A stretch of 64,000 nucleotides of DNA from Mycolicibacterium sp. P1-18 (GCF_008329535.1 NZ_NPKR01000005.1:186001-250000), one strand, 5' to 3'. Counted from the stretch's first letter, positions 42,330 through 52,953 are shown. The notes: a model not told the origin generated them from the sequence alone. A program made the numbers and translations.

Positions 42330-45300
42330 TCAGACGAAGGTGAGCGCAGCGGCCTCCACCCCGCGCATGCCGAGGCGCCGGGCATCGGCGGCGACCCGAG
42401 CCGCAAGGTCGCTGCGCCGGCCGGGCTCGCTGAGCTCTGCCGCCAGCAACCCACACCGCACCAATGTCGGTGCCCCACCGGTCCGCTCGGCGATCGCTCG
42501 GGCCCGCTCCAGGTCGACCCCCGCCCGGTCACGGTCACCGGAAAGCAGATGCAGCCGGGCCGTGGCGAGCGCCACCGGCCCCACGACGCCGATCTGCCCG
42601 AGCACCGCGATCCGGTCGCCGAACGGATGCAACTCCTCCAGCAACGGGCCGGCGTAGCGCGCCAGCCCGTTGTCCGCGGCGAGGTGGGCGAGCAGCACCA
42701 AATGCCCGAGCGTCGTCCACACGTGGGGTCGCGCCCGCGTGGCCAGCCACTCCGCGAGCAACGCCTCCGCGGCCGGCGCCACCTCCGGTTCGTCGGCGAT
42801 GGTCAACAGCGCGGTCTTGACGAGATCGGCCATGCTCCGTCCGCCGGTCTCCGGTGTGGCGGCCAAGGCCAGCCACCGCGGGTCGATCGGACCGCCCGTC
42901 TCCCGCAACAGTGACACCGCCGCCATCAATCCGCTTCCTGCCCCGTACAACTCGGTTTGCTCGTGGACGTGGGCGGCGATGCCGTGGTGCCGTTCGGCTT
43001 CGGCGAAGTCGCCGCGCCACACCGCGAGAACCGCCTCCATCCACCGCAGCTGGGCACGCATCACCGGCAACACCAGCGCCTCGCTGCCCTCGATGCCCAC
43101 CGCCAGCCGATGCGCCGCGGCGTCCACGTCACCCAGGTTCATCTCGGCCATCGTGGCCACCGAGTTCGAGATCACGCGGTCCTCCCGGGAGCGGCTGTGC
43201 CGCAAGCCGTTCAGCCGCTCCGCCCAGACCAGACAGCGGTCGCTGGCGGTCGCCACCCCGGAGTAGGTGATCAACCGACCCGTCAGCACGTCGGCGATGA
43301 CGTCGGGATCGCCGGTCGAGTCGGCCAGCCGCTCCGCACGATCCAGAAGCGCCGCGGGTACCTCCGGACGAGGGTCGTAGCAATGCCCGACCGCCAGGGC
43401 CGCCAGCACGCGCGCACCCGCACCGGCGTCCCGGTCGGCGACCTCCGCTGCATCCTCCAGCACCGTCAGCAGGTCGCCGGGATCCTGCCCCGGCGCGAGC
43501 CACGGCCACGCACCACTGGCCCGCAGCAGCGCGCTGGCCACCAGACCGACGGTCGTCGTCCGGCCGGCACGACGCGCCTCGGTCAGGTACCTCTCCACCG
43601 TCACGAGGACCAATCGCCCTCTGCCGGCACGGGAATGGGCCTCGAGCATCGCCACCGTCAGCGCATCGCGGTCGGCCTCGTCGCGGGCCGCGGCGGGCAG
43701 ACGGTCGTGGGCGTCCAGCGCGGCCTGCCACCACGTCGCGGCGATGTCGGAGCTCCATCGCTCGGTGGCCTCCTCGGCCGCACGACGGCACGCCTCGATC
43801 ACGACGGCGGGTTCCACCAGGGGCTGCGCGGCCACCAGGTGCAGCGCCCGCCGCGTCAGCGCGTCGGCCCCCACGCCGTCGGCCAGCACCTCGGCGACGG
43901 TGGCGTGCAGCCGCCGTCGGCGTAGCGCGGGCATGGTCGCGATCAGCTGCTCGCGCAGCAACCCGTGGGCGAAGGCGTACCCGTCGCCGGTGTGCGACGG
44001 CACCAGGATGCGTTCGTCGGCCGCCTCGTCGAGATGGTCGGCCACGGCGTCGACGTCCAGGCGGGTCGTCTTCGCCAGCACCGCCACGTCGACGTCGTCC
44101 CCGACGACCGCAGCGGTGCGCAGCATCTGCAGAACGGCGGGGTCCAGTCCGGCGAAACGGCGGTCCAGCACCGACTTCACGGCGACGGGAATCTCGTTGC
44201 CCTGGCGCTCGTCTCGCGGCAACCGCGCGTACTCGCACACGAAGAACGGGTTGCCGCCGGTCCGTTCGGCGAGGGTGGCCGCCTCGGCAGGGGTGACCGT
44301 CTCGTCGGCGACCTGGGTGGCCAGGGTCGCGACGTCGTGCGAGGACAGCGCAGGCACCTCGACGTGCCGGTTGTGCGCGCCGCGGGCGATCGTGCCGAGC
44401 AGCCGCGTCACGTCGGGGGCGAACTCGCCGTCGCGGACGGTCACCACGAACACCACGGCATGGTCGCGCAGCGCACCGGCCACGTAGGCCAGGCAACTCG
44501 TCGACGCCGAGTCTGCCCACTGCACGTCGTCGACGACGACCGCCCGCACGTCCGGCACCGACTCGAGCAGGCCGTGAACCCGTTCGTAGACCCGGAATCT
44601 CGCCGTGTCGGGGTCGGCGTCCTCCGGTACCTGCAGCACCTCGTCGGCGTCGGCGCCCAACGCTCGCACCAGCTGGCGCATCGGCCACCACGGCGGGGTC
44701 GCGGACTCGTCGGGACAGCTGATCCACACGACCCGACCACCACCCTCGGCGACCCGCCCCGCCACCTCCTCGGCCAACCGGGTCTTGCCGATCCCGGGCG
44801 GCCCGGACAACACCAACCAGCGGGTGGCACCGCCGGCCACGTCGGCGAGAACCCTTGTGACCGTCGATAACTCGCGCTGCCTCCCGACCAGCGCACTGCG
44901 CCGGAGCGGCTCGACGGGTTCGGCGGCTGCCGGAGTCGCGACCGTGGGCGTGGCCACCTCGGCGGCCCCGGTCCATTCGGGCGGTCGCGGCCACGCCGCG
45001 AGTTCCGGTGCCTGCCGCAGGACGGCCGTCTGGAGCTCGCGCAGTTCCGGGCCCGGTTGCAGTCCGAGATCGTCGTCGAGCCTGAGGGTGTGGCGCGCGA
45101 GCGCCTCCAGCGCATCGGACGTGCGGCCGGCCCGGTAGAGCGTCACGACGTGCAACCAGCAGGCCCGGTCGGACAGCGGGTCGGTTGCGCTCAGCTCCGC
45201 GGCGGCCGCCACCGCGACGGGCACCCGGCCCAACGCCAGCAGCGCGGTGACGCGGTAGTCCAGGCAGTCGCGTCGCAGCTCGTCGGCCGCCGCCGCGTCC

Positions 45301-45764
45301 GGACCGACCCACGACTGGTCCCGGAGATCCTCCAGAAAGGGGCCGCGCCACAACGACATTGCGGTGTCGGACTGCTCGAGTGCCACGTTCCAGTCGTGCG
45401 CCTCCACGGCCGCCGCCGCACGCCCGACCGCCGAGGTGAAGACGGTCAGGTCGACGTCGTCCGGCCCGACGGCGAGGTAGTACCCCGGCGACTGCCGGAC
45501 GATCGGCGAGGCAACGCGTCCCGTCGAGGCGCCGTCGCGGAGAGCGCGGCGCAGGTTCGACACGTACGCCTGCAGACTCGCCGTCGCACTACCCGGAACG
45601 TCGTCGCCCCACACCGCGTCGACCAGGCGGTCGACGGACACGACCCGCCCCCGGGCCAGCAGCAGCGCCGCGAGCACGGCGCGCTGCTTCGGCGGGCCCA
45701 CGTCGACCCACGCCTCGGACTCCTCGCGCGCCACCCGCAGTGGCCCGAGCACCCGAAAACGCAC
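42330..45764 (-). CDS. AfsR/SARP-type regulator with BTAD and AAA/NB-ARC-like ATPase domains
   Basis: 1144 residues. Domains in order: OmpR-type winged helix (MRFRVLGPLRVA, QRAVLAALLLARGRVVSVDRLVDAVWG, about 1-95); bacterial transcriptional activator domain (about 100-245); AAA ATPase with Walker A SGPPGIGKTRLAEEVAG near residue 320 and Walker B AVVVDDVQWADSAS near 415; then a long helical TPR-like C-terminus. No LuxR helix-turn-helix is seen at the end. The start is at 45764. The likely target is the following FAD oxidase gene. Confidence 0.9.
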   Translation of the reverse strand: MRFRVLGPLRVAREESEAWVDVGPPKQRAVLAALLLARGRVVSVDRLVDAVWGDDVPGSATASLQAYVSNLRRALRDGASTGRVASPIVRQSPGYYLAVGPDDVDLTVFTSAVGRAAAAVEAHDWNVALEQSDTAMSLWRGPFLEDLRDQSWVGPDAAAADELRRDCLDYRVTALLALGRVPVAVAAAAELSATDPLSDRACWLHVVTLYRAGRTSDALEALARHTLRLDDDLGLQPGPELRELQTAVLRQAPELAAWPRPPEWTGAAEVATPTVATPAAAEPVEPLRRSALVGRQRELSTVTRVLADVAGGATRWLVLSGPPGIGKTRLAEEVAGRVAEGGGRVVWISCPDESATPPWWPMRQLVRALGADADEVLQVPEDADPDTARFRVYERVHGLLESVPDVRAVVVDDVQWADSASTSCLAYVAGALRDHAVVFVVTVRDGEFAPDVTRLLGTIARGAHNRHVEVPALSSHDVATLATQVADETVTPAEAATLAERTGGNPFFVCEYARLPRDERQGNEIPVAVKSVLDRRFAGLDPAVLQMLRTAAVVGDDVDVAVLAKTTRLDVDAVADHLDEAADERILVPSHTGDGYAFAHGLLREQLIATMPALRRRRLHATVAEVLADGVGADALTRRALHLVAAQPLVEPAVVIEACRRAAEEATERWSSDIAATWWQAALDAHDRLPAAARDEADRDALTVAMLEAHSRAGRGRLVLVTVERYLTEARRAGRTTTVGLVASALLRASGAWPWLAPGQDPGDLLTVLEDAAEVADRDAGAGARVLAALAVGHCYDPRPEVPAALLDRAERLADSTGDPDVIADVLTGRLITYSGVATASDRCLVWAERLNGLRHSRSREDRVISNSVATMAEMNLGDVDAAAHRLAVGIEGSEALVLPVMRAQLRWMEAVLAVWRGDFAEAERHHGIAAHVHEQTELYGAGSGLMAAVSLLRETGGPIDPRWLALAATPETGGRSMADLVKTALLTIADEPEVAPAAEALLAEWLATRARPHVWTTLGHLVLLAHLAADNGLARYAGPLLEELHPFGDRIAVLGQIGVVGPVALATARLHLLSGDRDRAGVDLERARAIAERTGGAPTLVRCGLLAAELSEPGRRSDLAARVAADARRLGMRGVEAAALTFV

Positions 45765-45781
45765 CGAACGAACCTAGGGGG

Positions 45782-48700
45782 CTACTTCGCCTCGCGGTAC
45801 TTGGCCATGGCGTCGTCCAGGTTCTGCAGCGCCTCACCGTACTGGGCGAAGTTGCCACTCTGCTGAGCCGACTGCATGGCGTCCAAAGCCGTCTGAACAC
45901 CTTGCAGCGCAGCGGACTTCGCCGCCGACAGCTGTGTCGGCCCGCTGGGTACCGCCGCCGCCGGGATCGACACCTCGGGGGCGCCGCCCTGCTGGTTGGC
46001 CGGCGGTTGGGCCGGCGGCTGTCCGGGCTGCGGGTTCGCCGCAGGGGCCGGCGCTTGACCGTTCGGCAGCAACGTCGGGGCGGGGCCGGTCGCCGTCGCT
46101 CCCGCACCGGCACCGAACAACTCGTCCAGCGCGTCGCTGACCGTCGGTCCGTAGCCGACCTTGTCGTTGTACATCATCGCCACGCGAATCAGGCGGGGAT
46201 ACGACGACGCCGCGTCACTGGCACCCGGCGAGGCGTAAACCGGTGCGACGTACAGCAGGCCGCCCTGAGCCACCGGCAACGTCAACAGGTTGCCCCAGCG
46301 GATGCGGTTCTGGTTGTCGCGGCCGATGACGCCGAGGTCCTGACTGACCGCGGTGTCGGTGCTGATCGCGTTGAATGCCAGCTTCGGACCGTTCACCTGA
46401 CCCGGAATGGTCAACACGGTGATCTTGCCGTACGTCGCCGGATCGGAACTCGCGCTGATGTAGGCCGCCAGGAAGTCTCGGCGGAATCTGTTCATCGCGC
46501 TCGTCAGCTGGAACGACGCCGAACTGTCGTTGGACGCAATGTCCTTGGCGACGATGTAGTACGGCGGCTGGAAGCTGCTGGCCGTCGGGTTCGGGTCGAG
46601 CGGCACGTCCCAGAAGTCCGACGTCGAGAAGAACGTCACCGGATCGTTGACGTGGTACTTGGCCAGCAGCGCCCGTTGCACCTTGAACAGGTCCTCGGGG
46701 TAGCGCAGGTGCTCCTGCAGCTCGGGCGAGATGTCGGACTTCGGCTTGACCGTGCCGGGGAAGACCGCCTCCCACGCCTTGAGGACCGGGTCGGTCTCGT
46801 CCTGCGCGTAGAGCGTGACGGTGCCGTCGTAGGCGTCGACGGTGGCCTTCACCGAGTTGCGGATGTAGGACACCTGCTTGTCCAGCGCCAGCCGGTTGAG
46901 CGCGACCTCGTTGGAGTCGGCCGTCGCCGAGGACAGCGAGGTCAGCTCCGAGTACGGGATGTTGTCGAGGGTGGTGTACCCGTCGACGATCCAGACCATC
47001 TTCTTGTTGACGATGGCCGGGTACACGCTGGTGTCGGTGGTCAGCCACGGGGCGACCGCCTCGACGCGCTTGGCCGGGTCGCGGTTGAAGAGGATCTTGC
47101 TGTTCTCACCGATCACGTTGGAGAACAGGAAGTTCCGCTCGGCGTACTTGGCCGCGAACACGCTGCGTGCCAGCCAGTTGCCGACCGGCACGCCACCACT
47201 GCCGCCGTAGGTGTAGTTCTTCGTGTCGGTGTTGGTCTCGTAGTCGTACTCGCGGTCGGTGCCGTTCTTGCCGACGATCGCGTAGTCCTCGGCCGTGTCG
47301 GCGATGACGGGCCCGTAGTAGATGCGCGGCTGGTCCAGCGGCGCCGGACCCGGGGAGACGACGCTGCCGTTGGCGCCGACGACGCTGGCCAGGAACTCCG
47401 GGTAACCGCCGTTCTGGTTCGGGTCGTTCGCGACGCCGCGGACCGTGTTGGCCGGGGAGGCGATGAAGCCGTTGCCGTGGGTGTAGACGGTGTGGCGGTT
47501 GATCCAGTCGCGCTGGTTCTCGATCAACCGGTCGGGGTTGAGCTCGCGCGCCGCGACCACGTAGTCGCGCAGGTTTCCGTTGGACTCGTAGCGGTCGATC
47601 GACAGCTGGTCGGGGAAGGAGTAGAAGTTCTTGCCCTGCTGGAACTGGGTGAACGCGGGGCCGACGATGGTCGGGTCGAGGAGCCGGATGTTCGACGTGG
47701 TCGCCCGGTCGGAGGCCACCTGCTGCGCGGTGGTCGCCGCGTCACCGCTGTAGTCGCGGTAGGTGACGTTCTGGTCGGTCAGCCCGTAGGCCTGCCTGGT
47801 CGCGGTGATGCTGCGACTGATGTATTCGCTTTCCTTCTGCGCGGCATTGGGTTTGACGCTGAACTGCTCGACGATCAACGGCCAGCCCGCACCGACGATC
47901 AGCGAGCTCAGCAGCAACAGCACCACGCCGATGGCGGGGATGCGCAGGTCGCGGAGCACGACGGCGGAGAACACCGCCACCGCACAGATCAGGGCGATCG
48001 CCAGCAGGATCAGCTTGGCGGGCAGCACCGCGTTGATGTCGGTGTAGCCGGCGCCGGTGAACGGCTTGCCGCCACGGGTGTGGCTGAGCAGTTCGTAGCG
48101 GTCCAGCCAGTAGGCGAACGCCTTGAGCAGCACCAGCGTGCCGACGAGGGTGACCAGCTGAATGCGTGCCGAGCGGCTCAGCGCGCCGGTGCGACCGGCC
48201 AGCCGGATGCCGCCGAACAGGTAGTGCCCCAGCAGGTTCGCCACCAGGGCGAGGAACGTCGCGACGAACAGGAAGTTGAGGACCAGCCGGTAGAACGGCA
48301 GGTCGAACGCGTAGAACCCGAGGTCCATGCCGAACTGCGGGTCGGTGACGCCAAATTCGCCGCCGTGCAGGAACAGCTGCACCTGCACCCAGTAGGTCTG
48401 CCCCACCAGTCCGGCCAGCAGGCCGATGAAGATGGGGAGGCCGATGCCGAACAGCCGCAGGCGCGCCATCACCGAGGTGCGGTAGCGGGCGACCGGGTCG
48501 TTGGGCCCGACGGTGGGCACGAACACCGGGCGGTTGCGGTAGGCGAGCGCCATGCCGGCGAACACCACCCCGCCGATGAGGAGCGCCGTCACCAAGAACA
48601 CGATCAGCCGGGTCACCAGGGTGGTGGTGAACACCGACCGGTACCCCAGCTCGCCGAACCACAGCCAGTCGACGTAGGTGTCGATGAAACGCGGGCCGAT

Positions 48701-48793
48701 CAGCAGCAGTAACACCACCGCCAGGGCGAACCCGATCAGAATCCGGCTACGTCGAGTCAGCTTCGGCATTCTTGCCGCAGGCCGCATCCCCAC
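45782..48793 (-). CDS. UPF0182 family membrane protein (Rv3193c orthologue)
   Basis: 1003 residues. Seven or so membrane helices occupy the first 320 residues ([29 protein letters not shown] at the start), followed by a large extracytoplasmic domain and a Pro/Ala/Gln-rich linker near 900-940 before a final helix ([26 protein letters not shown]). The N-terminus [19 protein letters not shown] matches the M. tuberculosis protein from memory. The function of the family is not established. It lies 74 bases after the PDZ/Lon gene. Confidence 0.92.
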   Translation of the reverse strand: MGMRPAARMPKLTRRSRILIGFALAVVLLLLIGPRFIDTYVDWLWFGELGYRSVFTTTLVTRLIVFLVTALLIGGVVFAGMALAYRNRPVFVPTVGPNDPVARYRTSVMARLRLFGIGLPIFIGLLAGLVGQTYWVQVQLFLHGGEFGVTDPQFGMDLGFYAFDLPFYRLVLNFLFVATFLALVANLLGHYLFGGIRLAGRTGALSRSARIQLVTLVGTLVLLKAFAYWLDRYELLSHTRGGKPFTGAGYTDINAVLPAKLILLAIALICAVAVFSAVVLRDLRIPAIGVVLLLLSSLIVGAGWPLIVEQFSVKPNAAQKESEYISRSITATRQAYGLTDQNVTYRDYSGDAATTAQQVASDRATTSNIRLLDPTIVGPAFTQFQQGKNFYSFPDQLSIDRYESNGNLRDYVVAARELNPDRLIENQRDWINRHTVYTHGNGFIASPANTVRGVANDPNQNGGYPEFLASVVGANGSVVSPGPAPLDQPRIYYGPVIADTAEDYAIVGKNGTDREYDYETNTDTKNYTYGGSGGVPVGNWLARSVFAAKYAERNFLFSNVIGENSKILFNRDPAKRVEAVAPWLTTDTSVYPAIVNKKMVWIVDGYTTLDNIPYSELTSLSSATADSNEVALNRLALDKQVSYIRNSVKATVDAYDGTVTLYAQDETDPVLKAWEAVFPGTVKPKSDISPELQEHLRYPEDLFKVQRALLAKYHVNDPVTFFSTSDFWDVPLDPNPTASSFQPPYYIVAKDIASNDSSASFQLTSAMNRFRRDFLAAYISASSDPATYGKITVLTIPGQVNGPKLAFNAISTDTAVSQDLGVIGRDNQNRIRWGNLLTLPVAQGGLLYVAPVYASPGASDAASSYPRLIRVAMMYNDKVGYGPTVSDALDELFGAGAGATATGPAPTLLPNGQAPAPAANPQPGQPPAQPPANQQGGAPEVSIPAAAVPSGPTQLSAAKSAALQGVQTALDAMQSAQQSGNFAQYGEALQNLDDAMAKYREAK

Positions 48794-48867
48794 TCGTCAA
48801 CTCCAGTCGGTCGTCACGCCGCGGTTCGGCGTGCCACAACTCTACGCATCCGCCCCAAAGCGGTTTC

Positions 48868-49899
48868 TCAGCAATGGGGTGGTTCGCCACCAGCCGAATA
48901 GGTCTTCAATGCATCGATGGCGCCGGTCAGGTTCTCCACCTTGATCAACTGGAGATCGTCCTCGTGGGTGGTGTTGGCCTCGTCGCAGTTCTCGGCCGGC
49001 ACCATGAACACCGTCGCCCCGGCTTCCTTCGCGGCGTAGATCTTGTGGGTGATGCCGCCGATCGGGCCGACCTTGCCGTCGACGCTGATGGTGCCCGTCC
49101 CCGCGACGAACTTGCCGCCGTTGAGGTCGCCGGTGGTCAGCTTGTCGACCACCGCGAGGCTGAACATCAGCCCGGCCGACGGTCCGCCGATGTTGGCGAG
49201 GTTGAAGTCGATGGTGAACGGCGCCCACGGTGCGTCGACCACGCCGACGCCGAGGAAGCCGTAATCGCGGTCCTCGTTCTTGCCCAGCGTGATGTTGGCG
49301 GTGCCCAGGGCACCGTCCTTGCGGCGGTAGTCGACCACCAGCTGGTCACCGGGCTTGGTGGCCTTCAGGATCGCGGTGAACTCCTCGAGGTTGGCCACCG
49401 GTTTGTCGTTGACCAGGTCGACCGCGTCGCCCTCCTGCAACTTGCCCGCCGACGGGCCCGGGTCGGCGACGGTCTGCACGGTGACGGACTTGGGGTACTT
49501 CAGGTAGTCGAGCGCCGCGTACTCCGCGCTGTCCTCGGACCGCTTGAAGTCGCTGGTGTTCTCCTTGTCGATGTCGTCCTTGCTCTTGTCCGGCGGATAG
49601 ACCAGATCGCGGGGCACCAACTGCTCGTTGCCCGACATCCACAGACGCAACGCCTGGCCGAGCGTGAGGCCGTCGCTCTGGCTGACCGTCGTCATGTTCA
49701 GGTTGCCCGACGTGGGCTTCACCTCGGTGCCCTTGATGTCGACGACCTCCTTGCCTTCGACCTCGCCGAGGGTGTTGAACGTCGGGCCCGGACCGAGGCC
49801 GACGAACGGCACCCGCACCGCCGACAGCAGCAGACCGAAGGCGACGATCGGCACCAACGCCACCACCAGCGTCATCATTCGCCGGTTCAATCCACCCAT
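48868..49899 (-). CDS. Membrane-anchored PDZ/Lon-type protease (Rv3194c orthologue)
   Basis: 343 residues. An N-terminal membrane anchor (MMTLVVALVPIVAFGLLLSAV) precedes a PDZ domain (about 130-215: KSVTVQTVADPGPSAGKLQEGDAVDLVNDKPVANLEEF) and a Lon proteolytic domain. The catalytic Ser is in GGPSAGLMFSLAV (about 247) and Lys in GKVGPIGGITHKIYAAKEAGA (about 295). It probably acts outside the membrane on cell-envelope proteins. ATG 49899 is chosen; GTG 49902 is adjacent. Divergent from the DUF2342 gene. Confidence 0.92.
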   Translation of the reverse strand: MGGLNRRMMTLVVALVPIVAFGLLLSAVRVPFVGLGPGPTFNTLGEVEGKEVVDIKGTEVKPTSGNLNMTTVSQSDGLTLGQALRLWMSGNEQLVPRDLVYPPDKSKDDIDKENTSDFKRSEDSAEYAALDYLKYPKSVTVQTVADPGPSAGKLQEGDAVDLVNDKPVANLEEFTAILKATKPGDQLVVDYRRKDGALGTANITLGKNEDRDYGFLGVGVVDAPWAPFTIDFNLANIGGPSAGLMFSLAVVDKLTTGDLNGGKFVAGTGTISVDGKVGPIGGITHKIYAAKEAGATVFMVPAENCDEANTTHEDDLQLIKVENLTGAIDALKTYSAGGEPPHC

Positions 49900-49993
49900 C
49901 ACGGTGCCCACAGTAGGGGTCGGTCGAGACCCGTTCACTCTCGGCGTGACCGCGGCCCCACGGGGACCGCATCCTGTGAGTACCGTGGACGAC

Positions 49994-51367
49994 ATGCCTG
50001 ACCAGCCTTTCGGCTTCTCTGCCTCGGACCGCGAGGGAGACGACCCCGACCGAGACGACCGCAAGAAGGACCCCAACGCAGGGTCGTCGCCGGATCCGTT
50101 CGGATTCGGTGGCGGCGACTTCGACATGAACAACCTCGGGCAGATCTTCTCCAAGCTCGGTGAGATGTTCAGCGGCGCAGGCACCTCGATGGCCGGCGGC
50201 GCGCAATCCGGACCCGTCAACTACGACCTGGCGCGTCAGCTGGCGTCCAGTTCGATCGGGTTCGTCAAACCGGTGCCCGAGCAGACCAGCGCCGCCGTCG
50301 CCGACGCGGTGCGCCTCGCCGACACCTGGCTCGACGGCGTCACTCCCCTGCCCGCGGGCACCACCAGCTCGGTGGCGTGGACGCCCAGCGACTGGGTCGA
50401 CAACACCCTCGCCACGTGGAAGAGGTTGTGCGACCCGGTCGCCGAGCAGATGTCGACGGTGTGGGCGCAGGCCCTGCCCGAGGAGGCCAGGGCGATGGCC
50501 GGCCCGCTGATGGCGATGATGACGCAGATGGGCGGCATGGCCTTCGGGTCGCAACTCGGCCAGGCCCTTGGCACGTTGTCGCGAGAAGTGTTGACCTCCA
50601 CCGACATCGGCCTTCCGCTCGGCCCGAAGGGCGTGGCCGCCCTGATGCCGGAGGCCATCGAGTCGCTCGCGGAGGGGCTCGAGCAGCCGCGCAGCGAGAT
50701 CATGATGTTCCTCGCGGCGCGGGAAGCGGCGCATCACCGCCTGTTCAGTCACGTGCCGTGGCTGTCGACGCAGCTGCTCAACGCCGTCGAGGCGTTCGCC
50801 CGCGGCATGAAGGTCGACATGAGCGGCATCGAGGACTTCGCCCAGGGCTTCAACCCCGCGTCGCTGTCGGACCCGACGGCCATGGAGCAACTGCTCAACC
50901 AGGGCATCTTCGAGCCGAAGTCGACGCCCGAGCAGATCGCCGCCCTGGAACGCCTCGAGACGCTGCTGGCCCTCATCGAGGGCTGGGTGCAGACCGTGGT
51001 GACCGACGCCCTCGGCGACCGCATCCCCGGGACCGTGGCGCTGAGCGAGACGCTTCGCCGTCGTCGCGCGACCGGCGGACCCGCCGAACAGACGTTTGCG
51101 ACGCTGGTCGGTCTGGAGCTGCGGCCCCGCAAGCTGCGTGAGGCGGCGGTGCTGTGGGAGCGGCTGACCCAGGCCGTCGGCTCCGACGCCCGGGACGCCG
51201 TGTGGCAGCACCCCGACCTGCTGCCGGGCTCCGACGACCTCGACGAGCCGGCCGGTTTCATAGACCGCGTCGTCGGCGGCGACACCAGCGGCATCGACCA
51301 GGCCATCGCAGATCTCGAGAAGGACTTCGACGAGAAGGGCCCCGACACCGGGCCTGTGGATAACTAA
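49994..51367 (+). CDS. DUF2342 zincin-like protein (Rv3195 orthologue)
   Basis: 457 residues. A polar, Asp/Gly-rich N-terminus (about 1-60) precedes an all-helical domain that contains MTQMGGMAFGSQLGQALG and the putative metal-binding stretch FLAAREAAHHRLF near residue 245, then LEGWVQTVV-like helices. The family is annotated as zinc-dependent hydrolase or F420-biosynthesis-associated, without firm activity. It starts at ATG 49994, 94 bases from the divergent PDZ/Lon gene. Confidence 0.88.
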   Translation: MPDQPFGFSASDREGDDPDRDDRKKDPNAGSSPDPFGFGGGDFDMNNLGQIFSKLGEMFSGAGTSMAGGAQSGPVNYDLARQLASSSIGFVKPVPEQTSAAVADAVRLADTWLDGVTPLPAGTTSSVAWTPSDWVDNTLATWKRLCDPVAEQMSTVWAQALPEEARAMAGPLMAMMTQMGGMAFGSQLGQALGTLSREVLTSTDIGLPLGPKGVAALMPEAIESLAEGLEQPRSEIMMFLAAREAAHHRLFSHVPWLSTQLLNAVEAFARGMKVDMSGIEDFAQGFNPASLSDPTAMEQLLNQGIFEPKSTPEQIAALERLETLLALIEGWVQTVVTDALGDRIPGTVALSETLRRRRATGGPAEQTFATLVGLELRPRKLREAAVLWERLTQAVGSDARDAVWQHPDLLPGSDDLDEPAGFIDRVVGGDTSGIDQAIADLEKDFDEKGPDTGPVDN

Positions 51368-51402
51368 GACGCCGCTGGGCGGTCCCGTGGCAGAGTCGGC
51401 GC

Positions 51403-52245
51403 ATGTCGAGCCACACGCTCAATCCGGCGATGCCGGTGCTCGTCAGACCCGACGGTGCCGTGCAGGTGGGCTGGGATCCGCGGCGCGCCATGCTCGTCGA
51501 GCCGCCCGAGGGACTGTCCGCCGCCGCGCTGGCTGACGTGCTGCGCGCCATGCAGGGCGGGGTGAGCGCCCGGGACCTGTGTGCACTGGCGGTGGACCAC
51601 GGCATCGCCGACGTCACCGCGATGACCGATCTGGTCACCTCGCTCGTCGAGCAGGGCCTCGCGACGACGCCGCCGCCGCACACCCGGTCGGCGGTCATCC
51701 GCATCCACGGCCGCGGTCCATTGTCGGACCTCCTGTCCAGGACGCTGCGCTGTTCGGGGGCCCGGGTGACGCAAAGCAAGGTCAGCCACGCGGGTGCCCC
51801 GCCGGGCACGACCGACCTGGTGGTGCTGTCGGACTTCCTGGCCGCAGACCCCCATCTGCTGCGCGAGCTGCATCGCGACCGGATACCGCACCTGCCCGTG
51901 TACGTGCGGGACGGCACCGGGCTGGTCGGCCCGCTGGTGATCCCCGGGGTGACGAGTTGCCTCGGTTGCGCCGACCTCTACCGCAGCGATCGCGACGCGG
52001 CGTGGCCCGCGGTGGCGGCCCAGTTGCGCGACGCCGTCGGCAGCGCCGATCGGGCGACGATACTGGGTACCGCTGCCCTGGCCCTGAGTCAGGTGGACCG
52101 CGTCATCGCGGCCGTGCGCGAGTCCGGCGACCCGAGCCGGGCGGGCGACCCGCCTCCCACCCTGGACACCACCCTGGAGTTCGACGTGCGCACCGGGTCG
52201 ACGACCAGCCGGCGGTGGGCACGTCACCCGCGGTGCGCGTGCTGA
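51403..52245 (+). CDS. ThiF/cyclodehydratase-like protein (Rv3196 orthologue)
   Basis: 280 residues. The first 90 residues resemble a PqqD-like winged helix that binds peptide leaders (MLVEPPEGLSAAALADVLRAM). The remainder is like the Ocin-ThiF half of azole-forming cyclodehydratases: DLVVLSDFLAADPHLL, then PLVIPGVTSCLGCADLYRSDRDAAWP, and a C-terminal Cys pair HPRCAC. No YcaO partner or precursor peptide is nearby, so its role is unknown. Convergent with the next gene, overlapping by 22 bases. Confidence 0.8.
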   Translation: MSSHTLNPAMPVLVRPDGAVQVGWDPRRAMLVEPPEGLSAAALADVLRAMQGGVSARDLCALAVDHGIADVTAMTDLVTSLVEQGLATTPPPHTRSAVIRIHGRGPLSDLLSRTLRCSGARVTQSKVSHAGAPPGTTDLVVLSDFLAADPHLLRELHRDRIPHLPVYVRDGTGLVGPLVIPGVTSCLGCADLYRSDRDAAWPAVAAQLRDAVGSADRATILGTAALALSQVDRVIAAVRESGDPSRAGDPPPTLDTTLEFDVRTGSTTSRRWARHPRCAC

Positions 52246-52580
52246 GCCCTCTCCTGCTTGGCGACGGCGAAGGTGCCCACCACGTCAGCGAACCGCTTGA
52301 CGTCGCAGAGCCGTTCGGCGGCAACGGGATTGCCCACGACGCGCCACTGGTCGTCCGATCGCCACAGCCTCAGGGCGTGCACCGGCACGTCGAACACCCG
52401 GATGCTGGACTGCGGGTCGGCGATGTCGACCTGAATCGGCCGGCCGTCGACGCGGATCACCGTGATCGTCCGCGGCTGCTTCGACACCCGGATCCGCGCC
52501 ACGTCGGCCGGTCCGCCTGCGCCGATCTGGATGACGCCGTCGCGCAGCGGCACCCTGAGTTCGACCGTCCCGCAGGCCAT
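52224..52580 (-). CDS. Hypothetical protein at the end of the rpmB2 operon
   Basis: About 118 residues if ATG 52580 is the start (GTG 52628 is an alternative overlapping the upstream gene). Beta-rich pattern: VELRVPLRDGVIQIGAGGPADVARIRVSK, TITVIRVDGRPIQVDIADP, SSIRVFDVPVHALRLW. No family recognised. It lies 28 bases after the small Cys-rich gene and may share its zinc-dependent control. Confidence 0.55.
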   Translation of the reverse strand: MACGTVELRVPLRDGVIQIGAGGPADVARIRVSKQPRTITVIRVDGRPIQVDIADPQSSIRVFDVPVHALRLWRSDDQWRVVGNPVAAERLCDVKRFADVVGTFAVAKQERAQHAHRG

Positions 52581-52608
52581 CTCGTCGAGACGTTTGGAGC
52601 GAAACGCC

Positions 52609-52953
52609 TCAGTTGTGGCTGCCGACACGACTTCTCGCGTCCCACCACAGGTGCAGCGGGGCGTCCCAGTCGCCACGTTCGAGCCATCGACAGACCGCGC
52701 GGACGTCCTTGGGGCCGACCGATCCGAGGCGTCGGGCCGGCCCGTCGGGCCGACGGTCGACGTCGCAGGGTTGCACCACGACGGTGACGCCGCCCGGGGC
52801 GGACGCGGCGCAGGCGGGGCGCTCCCACAGGCAGCCGGTGGTGACGAGCATCCCGTGCCGACTGCGGCGGACAGTGGCCCGCAGGGCGTCGAGGGTGGCC
52901 GAGTTGCCGTCGGACGCGCACGCCGCGCACACGACGACGGTGTAGGGGTTCAC
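52609..52953 (-). CDS. Small Cys-rich ferredoxin-like protein in the Zur-type operon
   Basis: 114 residues. Cysteines at [11 protein letters not shown] (about 9 and 12), [16 protein letters not shown] (about 41 and 48) and [11 protein letters not shown] fit a thioredoxin-like (2Fe-2S) or metal-binding fold. The ATG at 52951-52953 overlaps the rpmB2 stop (ATGA). Its place behind a zinc-independent ribosomal protein suggests a role in zinc starvation, possibly metal transfer or regulation, which is inferred. Confidence 0.65.
   Translation of the reverse strand: MNPYTVVVCAACASDGNSATLDALRATVRRSRHGMLVTTGCLWERPACAASAPGGVTVVVQPCDVDRRPDGPARRLGSVGPKDVRAVCRWLERGDWDAPLHLWWDARSRVGSHN

Noticed and set aside
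42539..45351. Several long Arg-rich ORFs on both strands in the SARP gene
   Set aside because: Shadow frames of the 1144-residue regulator with no domains.
45740..48712. 990-residue plus-strand ORF antisense to the UPF0182 gene
   Set aside because: Arg/Gly/Val-rich composition without domains; the opposite strand encodes a clear membrane protein. High GC keeps antisense frames open.
49346..51211. 621-residue minus-strand ORF across the PDZ/Lon and DUF2342 genes
   Set aside because: It spans two divergent real genes and their promoter and has no recognisable domain.
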